Shown here: positions 10,261 to 21,722 of the stretch, piece after piece
Numbering within the stretch: the stretch's first letter is position 1
How the letters are laid out: each line of letters begins with the position of its first letter
NCBI GenBank assembly: GCA_949357655.1
Contig: CASHTG010000019.1
Location: 186,001-250,000, forward strand
Direction: 5' to 3'
Source of the DNA: Parascedosporium putredinis
Lineage: Eukaryota; Ascomycota; Sordariomycetes; Microascales; Microascaceae
DNA: 64,000 nucleotides
Notes under the pieces: model-generated
Told to the model about the DNA's origin: nothing
Databases searched by the model: none
Seen by the model: the letters and a program-made list of their open reading frames with translations, nothing else
Program-made: the position numbers and the translations under genes

Positions 10261-13200
10261 TTACCAGAAGACCGCCAAAATGAAGCACGAGAGCATGGGG
10301 AATAATATTCCGACGATGAGCATGTCATGTCGCCAATCGCTTCTGTCGTGATGCGACGTCATGGCCCTGCCACCGGACCTTCGCGCCCTGAGAGGTGCTT
10401 CGCCTCTGGCATTGGCTAGGCATCAAAAGGGCCAGAAAATATTCAAGCCAAGGGCTAGGGAAGCAACATGATAAAACGATATCTGAACGTACGACGGACT
10501 GATGAGGCAACGCCCGTCGACGGGGGAAGGGGAGGCAGAAGAACGGGCGGCAGCAGGTCGACCCAAGACCCAAGGACGCGGAATTGGGGATTGGGTGGAG
10601 GTGCAGGGCTAGGTCTTGACTGGCTCAACCAAAGATTCCACGAAACCGGCTTGCTCGGGCTTGAGATGGGAGAGGAGTGGGAGAAGTAGCCCAGAGAGGG
10701 GTGGCGTTCGGTCACGACAGGGTAGAACGAGAAAGCGAGGACGACGATGCTGGATGGAGCTGATGCACTAATAATGGCATTGTAGTGTAAGTTTTTCGTC
10801 CCAAGGGGTGAGTTCATCGTGCCGTCAGGCGGAGTTGGGAGCGCCCCTTGTAGATGAAGCTGCAGAGAGCCAAGGGCCATCAGTTGAAAGCAAGAACGAC
10901 AGTGGGTGCAGACATCCGAAGGAGGGCGCCACTTCTTTAGTCATGCGTCGGTGGCATTGTTGGATGGCGAGAACCGACAACCACTCACGAAACACAACTG
11001 ATTTCCCCTTCAGTGAGGGGGACATGGGATCAATCTTGAAGACGACGAGAAACATTGAGAGTTGGGGCTAGGCAAGGAAGGCAAGCCAGGCATTGTGGTT
11101 CTCAAAGTACACTCAATGAGCTGGACCAAAAACAGAAGATGGTATTGATCCTGGGGGCGTGGCAAGGGTGAAAGGGTGGAAAGGGTGGTAGGGTATCAGC
11201 CACTAGTGGACAATAGTTATCCGGCTGGGGCGCTAGGGTTGGGCGAACCACAGAGCATTTCAGGGTCACTAAAGGCAACATTGAGCATCAAAAGGGGGCG
11301 CCTGCTGATGCAAAGCCAGTCCAGCCCGCGGATCCATCGACGGCTCACCTTGCCAGTCTATTTCTTGGACACGGGGAGGAGAGCGAAAGAAACAAGAACC
11401 AAGAGGCGAAAGGCGAAAGGCGAGAGGCGCGAGAGATGGAGTGCAGATTACTACTCCATCTATACTTCTGTGCTTGCAGCGGGCGGCAGCCAGCCAGTTA
11501 GTGGCCACCTGCCCATTGAACAACACGACGTTCTCCTTGACCAAGTCCGCCTGTATTCGCCCTTTTCTTACGCAAGTCCGGGACGTTTATTGGGGTTGGG
11601 GGACAGCGGCCGTACTAGGGTACAACGAATGGCTGGCAGGCCACAGAGACGAGCACCCCCGCTCATGCCGTGGTGCGCCGGCCGACCTGGGGTTGAGGAA
11701 GCGGAGGCGACCAGCCACTGCACGGCCAGAGTCCGGTTTTGGAACGGGCGGCAGGTTGCGGATGCAGCGGCGCGCAGCAATGGAACGAATCGTGCAAATG
11801 TTCCCCAGCAGCAAAGTGGATGTCAAGGAAGGAGGAAGCAGCAGGAAGGCAATACGACGAAAAAGATCAACGGCGACAATAGGCCCTCTTGAAATCAGGC
11901 TCGAAGGCAAGCTCGATAATACCCGATACTCACTTGTTCTGCCTTTTTATCTCTTTCTACTAATTCTTGGCATCGCTCTCCTGCTTGCTTCTTTTCTTCC
12001 TTGCTATACATGTAGTGTATTTTCCTTTTTCTTTATCCCTCAGTCCCCGAGTCCGCCCGTTTCCACGACTTCTAGATCCACCATCGTGAGAAATCAGGTG
12101 AGTTTGGAGATGCCTCGGGAGAGAGCATGGCCAACCAAGGGCCGAGGCCACCACGGCTCAAAGGGCCACGACGAGCAGCGCGACGTACGACTGGGGGACA
12201 TTGGATCGATTCCACTGCCTCCACGAGGATGCCTTTGGTGGGGGTTGAAAACCACGTTGTCGTCGTACGTTGTCAGTGGGGAATTCCGTGCGTCTCCTCC
12301 TCCTCCTGAGGGGAAGGTGAAATGTACCCCATAAAGCAACGAGCGAACGACGTGAGAGGAAGGGACGATTTCGAACAGAGAGGGATCGCCGGAAAACCCT
12401 TGAGTCGTTGGTGTGCCTGAAATGGAGACAAGGACAGGCCTCGAAAGCGAAAGAGCACACGACACGACGCCTGTGGGGAGCAGGGCAAGCAGGGCCAGGC
12501 TTAAAGGGGAAACATTGATGATCTTTGTACCCTGCCACTGCCCCCATCTATCAGGTGGAGAAGCGACAGGGGTGGGCAAATCGGCCGATGATGGAGGGGC
12601 GTGCGGCGAGCAAGTGTGTTTTGGACGCAAGCGCAGCCAGCTCTTGGAGGGTGGTGCAACAAAAGAACTGCTCGCAGGTGTGCCAAGACACCAATAAATC
12701 CCATCCGGGGGTTCTGTATTTCCCGGGGCGTTCCTTGATAATGCCACTGTCCCCCCAGCTTCAGCCTGTTTGCAAAAGATGAGGGGAGGGGAGGTGAGGT
12801 GAGTTGAATTGAGTGGCAGGGTCCAGTTCCACAGTTCTACAAGTACAAGTATGATTGCTCGATTCATTTTATTGAGGAACGAAAGCGAGGCTCGGATCCG
12901 ACGGCAAGCTCGTGCGAGCGCGTGCGAACGCGCTGAACCCCTTCAGCCAAGGTTGTGAGAGCTTGATAGTGGATGAGAGGCCCTGCTTGGACGAGGATTC
13001 GTATATTCGACGCGCAAGAGCATCCATGTGAACCATGGTCGAAGGGCAACAAAGTGAAGAAAGAAACAGACCAGGAAGAGCGGACGCAGGGTGTTATTGT
13101 CGAGCAGTGGACGTATTATCGTCATCAACCGCCGTCGCGATGGATCAATGGGACGCCTCGCTTCTCAAAAGCGTTGCATGAAGCAAGAGCAACTCCGCAT

Positions 13201-16200
13201 GAGGGTTGGGGCAGGGGAGGAGTGATCTGGCACGCATGCACCCCATGTTCGTCGTGTTGCTTTTGTTGCTTTGTTCTCCTCCCATTCCATTCTTTCTTCG
13301 ACTACACTACGGAGGTTTTCTTTTTCTTTTTCTTTTTTCCCTTTCCCTTTTGGCAATCAATTTCTCTTTTCTGACCTGGCGTTCCCTCTTCCCACCCTCC
13401 ATTTCGCTAAATGGGGGCGCGACACATGGGCACAAAACATCAGAGGATCCTCCAAAAGGGATTCGAGACACGTTGGATTCGGGGCAGGGGGCCTACAGGG
13501 AGGAGGGGGTCTGGGGCAAAAAGGGCTGGGAAAGAGGCGAAAAGAAGCAATTTCAAATCCGCCATATAGTGTACGAGGAAAGGGGATCTGCCCTGCAAGG
13601 TGATTATTGAGGTGGTAAACGGAGGGGCTGGAAGACGAGGCGAAAGAATGTGAAAGTGGAAGACGGCCTTCATCCGAGACAGTCGGACGGGACAACATTG
13701 TCGCACCACAGATGAAGGGAAAGACTCGATGGGTGCTTCAACGAAGCTCACATGCGATGGATGCGTCCGTGGATGCCCGAAGACGACCGCGGTCAATTCT
13801 GGCTGACAGGTGTCACCGAGACGGCAATGGCGCTGACTCGCTTCGAGACGGACCTTTGGGGCGTACGACTCCTGATGGGTCCAAGATCCGGTCCATGAAA
13901 AGTTGAACCCTTTTGGGGCAGCCGGTCCCGGCCCCGATCGCCTTGTTTGTGAAGCGGATATTATACGTGGGGAGTCGTAGATCGGTCTGGGGGTCGGTTC
14001 AACGTACGTCGCCAACCAAACACGATCCACTGGGTTACGAGTGCCAATGTCGCGCCAGGCGGAGGGTTTCCCTATTTGAAGAGAGCACGATCCATTATAA
14101 TAGCATTTTGTGCCTGCCGCCCCGCCGAAGGGAGAGTGGTTCGGGAAGACGAAAGTCTCCGCCCAACGGTTCCACGTTGCAGGAACGGCTACGCGGAAAC
14201 AACCAAGAAAAAGAAAAGGAAGAAAGGAAAAACACATCAGGAGAGACAGAGAGACAGAGGAAGAGGAGAAGCGAGAAAGACAGAGGTGCATTCCCGATGT
14301 TGGACGCTAAGGTAAAGAACCAGATAAAGGCTTCGTCGCGGCCACGACGGGCACTATCAATGCACTAATACCCGCCTACGCCGTACCCGAGGGTAGCGCC
14401 AGCACAGGCCACGAGCGTCGGCCGGTTCCAGTGGCCTTGAAACACTGGGTCCTGCGTGATCTCTCTGTCGCCGGGGCGCATCCGCCAAGTGGAGGTGAAT
14501 CTTTGGGCGATCCCTCCTTTGGGAGATTCGGTGCCAGGCCAGACCCAGCCTGGTCTGGGTCTGGCTGGCCTCCGATACGTGTACTTGCCTCTACGTCCCG
14601 TCCCGTCAAGCTAAATTGTCCGTCCAAATTAGTGTACTTTGTATTTTATTCCAGAGGGCACATCTGCCCAGAAAGAGCCGACTAGTATCACATCAAAGTG
14701 CACGGGGACGGGGTGGCCCTTGGGTCTTGGTCTCTCCCCCGCCGCTCCACTACGACTCTCTTGAAGCCACCGGGATATCTGTGAGCCGAGATGGATGCAC
14801 GCTCTGAGTGGAGTTGTTGAAGGTGTATTTTAAACAGCAAACAGCAAATCAATCGAGCAAAGGGAGAGGGGAGGGGGGCGAGATCGTCACCATCACTACC
14901 GAGACCCTTGGAGGGTCAAGACGAAGAGGGAGTGGAAGAACCCAACCCACCTCTTTTTGCCTTTTGAAAGAGGGGACAGATGTCGTCGAAATAATGTTGA
15001 CAAACAACTCCCAAGACATCAAAAACGACCGAGGGGGAAAAGATCTCGACCCCATCGTGCAGCAGAGCGGGAAAGCGGGTGATATGCAAACGACGAATCT
15101 CTTTTTTCTGTTTTTCTCCCCGTGCTTTCTTCCGTTTCCAAACCCTTCTTTTCTGCCTTTGCCGCCCTTCTCCGTTCCAAACCGAAACAAGCTTCCTTGG
15201 TGCGAGACCTTGGCCGGCAGAAACAAGAGCGGGACCAATGTTGATTTCTCGGGATCATCTTTGGTTTCTATTTTCCTTTTCCTTTTCCTTTTTTTATAGG
15301 CTCAACCGTCCTTGCATATCCCGCGGGGCGGAAAGCTACGCTCAGAAGAGGGGAACCCGTTCTCCTTCCGCCTAGGCTTTTTGCATTTCCGCTTCTTTTG
15401 CCTCGCCTGCGATTGGCGTATTTTCTTTTTCGTCGTTGTGCTCATGCTCCTCGCAAGCCCTCGTCAAAGTGGACACGAGCACAAGAGGGCGGCAAAAAAA
15501 AGTTTAAATTGCATGGACGATCCCGTTTGAAAAGGGCTGCGGCAAATCGAATACACGAAACGATGCGATCGTCTCCACTTGGCCAGCTGTAGCTGCTTTT
15601 TATGGTGAGTGATAGTCACGCTTCGTGGAAGCAAGGGCTTGGCCGAGGGCAAGGGAGGAGAGAGAGAGGGGTCGAGGAAGATCGATTACCCGCCTACAGG
15701 GGACAGGCAATCACAATTCTCCGCAACGGAGGGTGATGATGTCGAATACATACAACATCTACATATCCAATCAATTAACGCAGCAAACCCATTTCTTTAC
15801 CGGGAGGACCTGAGCTCGGTAATAAAAGAGAGAGGCATAGATGGCCCGAATAGAAGCAACGCCTATCTGCACCCACTTCTTGCGAGGCGCAGGCCCGGGC
15901 GGCGCACATAGAGCGGACCGCCGTCTGTTGTCTCGCTGTTGTCGATGGATCTGTAGGAGACCGAAATTGACCAAAAACGAGCAGCGATAGATGGCCCATA
16001 TTGATGAATGATTGATGGAGTGAGGACGTGCTTGTAGCAAGTGGAGAGGGGGCGTGGCACGGGGACGACCTCGAGTTTAGCGCAGGGCGGAAGCCGGTCT
16101 CGCTCGCTTCGTTTATTATCCTGTAACGGGCAAGGTACGGCTTCTGCTTAGGTGGGGAGACAACAGCCACGACGGCCTATGACAGGCGGTTCACGGTTTA

Positions 16201-19200
16201 CATCAAAATTGACGCAGAGACCAACGACTCGAGTAATATCATCGAAGTGGAGCGAGTCGAGACGGTCGAGTACTTGTTTAGACAAGAGGGGTGTGCAAAG
16301 GATTTACCTCGTACAAATGAGAAAAGGGGAGAAGGGGTCAGGTTTTCTTCCAAACCTCACTATCCTCGATTCGAGAAAGCGAGGGATATTCAGAGCGAGG
16401 GCTTTACCGATAAGTCGCTGTGAGATTACGAATAAGAATGAGAAGGCAGTATTAGCAAGTACAGAGGCAAGGGAGATAGGCCTTGCGAGGGGAAAAGCAA
16501 GAGAAGAGGGGAAAAGGGCCTTGGGGTGAGTGCGGAGACGAGGCCGAAAAAGAAAAAGACCAACATGAACCCAATCCAGTTGAGGTCTGCCGCAGAAGCA
16601 AGCCTAGAGCCACGGAATATTACGCAGGAAAGAGACACAAGAGAAGAGCACACGGAGGCAACACGCGCAATGCTAGGACAAGTGTCACTGAACCTGGGGT
16701 CAAGGCTTCACCTGGCAGCAGTTTGCAGTGCAGAAACCAGGACGTGGCGCTTTAACATTGTCTTCTCTTTTGCCATTTTCCTCAACGGGAACCCTTTGCA
16801 GCCGCGGCCGCATCGCGCCCAAGGCACCCCCATCGAGATCCCCAAAGAACTCGCCTTGTTCTCTTTCTCCTCTCTCTCTCGCTCTCTCCTCTTGTCCTTC
16901 TGTCACTGGCCAGCCGGTGCCCCTGGGAGGGGTAATATAGCCAGGCCGTTGGCCGGTTTGCTGCTGCCCCATCATCACTGCAAGGACAACGCGGCAGCTT
17001 CTCTCGGTGGGGTGACCATTTGCAAAGGTGCGTGTTGCGGATGTGTGGATATGTCTATTATGTGTGGGCGTGCGGTGCTGGTGCTGGTGCTCCGCATCAA
17101 ACCCCATGTCGTCGAACCTTGCGCTTCGCCAAGGCCCCCGCCGCAAGACCCTTTTTCCTCTCTGTTCGCCGTGCATAGCAGAGAGAAGCAAGATTAAATG
17201 CAGCTTACGGTGGCCCAGGAGCAAGGCAAGTTTTTTGTCTCTCCTCAAACGAGCCAGCCAGAAAGGACACAAAGAAGCGAAGAAAAAGACACAGATCCCT
17301 CCTCTACCTACTTACCTCACCTCCCCCAACCAAGCTTTGATTTCCACTCCTTGGTGACGATAGGTACGTTCTCCGCTTGGCGTTTATGCTTCGATTGGAG
17401 AAAGGGTTAGCTCCCGCAGCTCGAGTCCACGGGGGCAGAAAACAGAAACATCGAATCGAGAGAGAGAGAGAGGGGAGAGTGTGAGGCTGGAGAGGGGTGG
17501 CGGCGAAAGAAATCGAAGCAATACACCCGCCAGCCAGAGAATCCGCGGCTTTGTCCACTGCACTAGTACTAGCGGCGAGGAATTGTTAAAAAGAAGGCCT
17601 GGCCCCTTCCGAAGAGCTCGTCGCGAAAAGAAGCCTCTTCCAGCCGTCGGAAGAGAGCCTGGTGCGCCTACGCGCAAGGTTTTTTGTTTTACAAGCTGCA
17701 CGCGCTTGCTTTTTCCAGGCTTCTTTTCGCCTCTTCTCCCATGATATTGGGTCCCCGTCAATGGCCATTCTCATTGCTCAAACACACGTAGCCAAGGAGA
17801 GTGGGGCAATCCTCTCCACTTTTTGGATGCTGAAAAAGAACTATTCTTTGATCTTTGATCTTTCATCAATCATAATCATTTTGAGCTTTGTTGGACCTTA
17901 CTTGCAGCAAGAGGCCCCCCGTCCCCACCACGTCGTCATTGATGGGAAGACGGAACATTTCCCTCAAAGGCTTCAGGGTATTAAAGCAATGGTCCACCAC
18001 TCCCGTAGCAAGATACAAATGATTGGACGGCGGCATGCCCTCTCGTCGATTCGCTCGACTGGTAAGCGAGAGTAACGACAGATTGGGAGGGGAGGGGGAG
18101 AAAAGGTCTGAGGGAGCGTGGCCGGGATTCCCCAGGACAAGGGTAGCACTCGTCCCTTCTCGATACCGAGACGTCTCTTTTTCCTCCCACCCCCTCACCC
18201 CTCTCCCTTCTCTTTCGCTTTCATGCCCTCTCCGAGGCAAACCAAGGGCCCAAAGACACCTGCCCCCAATAACACACCATCCTAGGGACAGACCCCGTCG
18301 CCACAAACCCCCTTCCCCGTCAGTGGCCCACCGTAATCAAGGACTTGGTCCCTTGGACGCAGAGATGGATGCACACACGCACACACACGCACACTCTCAA
18401 CGACACGCTCGCTCACTCACACTCATCCAGTCTCTTCGCTTTCTCTTTCGGTCGGCTCCGTTGCTCTTATGCGCTTTGCGAGTCCCGCAGGTACCTGCTA
18501 ATAACTCTCGGATCCCGCCTGTGACTCCAACGACAGATCCTTTCCCCTCTAGGGTTGCTTTTTGGGGTTTCCTCCGGGATGCGCTTCGTAGTGTAATAGT
18601 CTATTAATACCAGATAGGGGGTCACATCCTGCCAATGCATCCTCTCGTTCCAGGCTGTCATCTCGTCGTGGAGACCATTGTATTACAAGCAGCAGCTTGC
18701 CCCGGCTGGCCAAGCCCATGCAAAATGCACGGGGTCCTTTCAGTTCATTCGCAAGCATGATACGGCATACACCACACACTGCTTAGAGTGTACGTGGTTG
18801 AGGTCGGCTCTCTCTTCTAATCAAAATTTGGTGGGCCCATTGGTGGTGCAGTGGTAGGGCCTGGTCAGCATCACAATTTGTACATGCCCCCAGCCTGCCA
18901 GCCCACAATCCTCAGGGCGAACGATGACACGGGTCCAATCGCTTCTTGGGTCAAATCTAACTTTCGATGCTCACTTCCAAGGGACGATTACCGAAATCAC
19001 TTTCTGCAATCGTCGCGCTTTCGAGAAGGTGAAGCGATAAATGGTCGAGCCCCTCAGAAAAAGACAGCCATCGTCAATGTTCCAGTTCCGACCATCGTCC
19101 GAATGTACGCGGAAAACACCACTGGAAGATGTTGGACTTGTACACTACACGAAATAGGCGGGCGACCAGGAGGGCGGCGGGTGGAGTTGGGCAAGTGTGG

Positions 19201-21722
19201 GAGTGTCGTCACCAACCAGCATTGTCCAACACCACTTCGCGTGGAGCAGCTGCACATCAAATCTTAATTTCAGTCAAACAATGGTTTGGTGAACCTCCCA
19301 CCATTCTGTGTGTGACGGGTGCGGAACCAAGGACTACCTGGGTGTGCCCGTCACTTGCTTTTTTCCTTCTTTCTTTCCCTGGAAGGGGGCAGACACGAGA
19401 GAATCTGGGCGCCAGCCATGCCCAGCAAAGTTGCCCGTCTGGATAGACATTGCAGAAAGTGGCTGTTGTGACCCCCTCCTCCACCGTCCTCCCTTCGCCT
19501 CGCCTCCGGGCGAAAATCATCTTTTTCGTCCAGTAGCATCGCGGGCATTGTCATCGGCTGGGCCGTCAGCGGCTCATCTCGAAGACGCGCATCCGCCACT
19601 CGCCAAAAATCACCTTTCCTTCCCCTCGATGGATTCGTATGCTTGTAGAGTACCGGTACAGCACAGTACCCCTCGACGGCCAAGTCAAGGGAGAGGGGGG
19701 ACAAGGACCAAGAACAAAAGCAGTCAGACGAAGGGAAGGGAATCTCTCCAGCGCCGCATTCGCATTCCAGGTGATTTCCTTTCTGCCTTCTCCTTTTTGT
19801 TGGTTTCCTTTTTCGCCTTAATTCTTTGCCATTGATGTTGCTTTCGTCCTTGAATCCTCCGTTGTCTTAAGATGGTCGTGATGAAGAAAGTGATGAATCA
19901 GTTCGCGTCTTTTGGGTGCTCCCTGTTCTTGGGAGTACTCCCTCCCAGGGACGAGAAGCATTGCCGGCTGGCTGGTTGGGCTTTGGCAGGTGAACATACT
20001 CCATCATGCGCGTGTGCCATCGCCTGCGCCTTGATTTCATCTAACCCGCAATAAGGAAGGGAGGCTATTGCATCCCATGAAACGACGCGAACAATAAGGA
20101 ACAGGAATTGTAGCCTGCGTCGCAGGTAGGTGCTTTGCATGCCTGTGGACAGATTATTCGCTGCAACCTCCCGGCCGCCAGCTTGCCTGCATGTCCTGTC
20201 CTGTGAGCGAGCCTGTCCGCTCTGTGCAAAGAGAGGCTCGCCTTGTGTACACTATGTTGTCCGGAGAAGAGGGGCAAAGGAACAAGAGAGACCATCTCGC
20301 CGTCCTACACTACATTTTCTTTTAACCCATGACCATTCTCATGCTGAACGATGCAAAACGAAACTACACTAGAGAGAGAGGGAAGGTATCTGTTGGAGAT
20401 ACTACTTCGTACTTGTCCTCGACACTTGAGGAGTGTAATATGATGATGGGAGAAAAGATTGGATCAAATATAGGTCGTCACGCCCTCCTCGCTTCGTTTC
20501 CAGTGCACCCCCAAGCTTCCCCATCGGGTTAGGCAGGGGAGGGGAGCTGGAAAGCTGGCTGTCTATCGTGGGGGTCAGATTCAGGCTTATTCTGCATCTG
20601 GTTCCCATTTCATATTAGTCGCTCGACAGGGGTGGGTGATGTCGCAGGGAGCCACAGACCGGAAACAGAAGTTGATCAATTTCGTAGATTAGTATGGGAG
20701 AAGCATAAAACGATTCACGAGCGCGAGAGAGAGAGGGAGCACTGGAAGGGGGTAGTGGTTCCCTTTTTGGCTGCCGGCCAGCCCCGGTCGGAGTGTGGTT
20801 TCCAATCCAAGTCATGCCTCCCTTTAATAATCTGGGGTTTTTGTCTCACAGGGGAGGAGTCGGATTTGGTATTGACGTAGGCTGAGGATCTACGGATTGT
20901 GAACTTGTTCGCAGCGATTCTCCCCTCTTTCCTCCCCCAGGCCGCCACCGCGAAAGGAACGAGGGAGAGAAGCCACTTGTGGAAGCTGACAGGCATGAGA
21001 GCCAAGTCAGCACTTTCCAAGCCTTCCTTCCCCGGGCGTTCCTTCCCCAGATACGTCGTCCTTGTATTAAGCAAACAACCGTGAAGGAAGAGTAGAAAAA
21101 AGAGCGCAGGTACGATCCATCAGCGCATCAAAACAGCGAACTCCACTAGTGATTATGTCAGACAGATCCCGAGGAACAGGCAGTCCCCACCCTTGCCGAC
21201 CGTGGTGTATGGACAGACAAGTCGGAAAACCCCCTTTTAAGGCACAATCCACCCACTGCGCACAGGGCAGGCGCCAGGACATAGGCCAATGACGTTGTGC
21301 ACAATCAAACTTTGTCAACCCTGGAAGCCTAAACTGGACGTGAGCACGCTGGTGCTCGTGCTCGTGCTTTGCGCTTGCGCTGGCAGGTGACAAGACGCGA
21401 CGCCAGGCTTCCAAAGTGGTCGTTGAGTGACCTCGGCGGCGACCCACCCACTCAAGTCGCGTTTTCCGATTTTGCGTGACGCCCTCTCCAACGTGTGTGG
21501 TATGGATTCACATTGCTTCATGTCGTGACGTCGCCTGCCCCGGAATTTATTGTATTTGTATTTAATTTTTCTTCGCCTCTACGTCTCGCGAACGGGAATA
21601 CGTTGCTTTACCTTCCTTCTCTTCAAGCGGGTATCGAACCGTTTTCGAATCCTCCGTAGTGGCCGACTCCCCGTCGCGCTCCGGCGAACGGTGAAAAGGA
21701 GCTTGTTCCCCTCCGGCCATCA
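10261..21722. other. Gene-free region upstream of the Dpb11 gene
   Basis: I find no supportable gene in this 11.5 kb on either strand. Open frames of up to about 300 residues exist (for example 11441-12334 on plus and 13440-14291 on minus). Their predicted proteins are rich in Ser, Pro, Arg and Cys with no family motif, overlap on both strands, and look like chance readings of GC-moderate DNA. Visible features are CT-rich tracts (13290-13370, 15270-15300, 16860-16900, 18160-18230), a CA/GC microsatellite near 18370-18400, and a GA tract near 17458-17475. There are no transposase or reverse transcriptase remnants and no obvious AT-rich RIP-mutated blocks. Confidence 0.4.

Noticed and set aside
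11441..12334. 297-residue plus-strand open frame
   Set aside because: No family motif, biased chance-like composition, and long overlapping frames on the minus strand (12094-12867) are equally open; no splice-linked conserved continuation.
13440..14291. 283-residue minus-strand open frame with a hydrophobic start that could be read as a signal peptide
   Set aside because: The hydrophobic start comes from a purine-rich tract on the opposite strand; the remainder lacks any recognisable domain or regular cysteine pattern.
18838..18910. tRNA-Gly-like stretch (TGGTGGTGCAGTGGTA)
   Set aside because: No matching T-arm GGTTCGA box or acceptor-stem pairing follows at the right distance.
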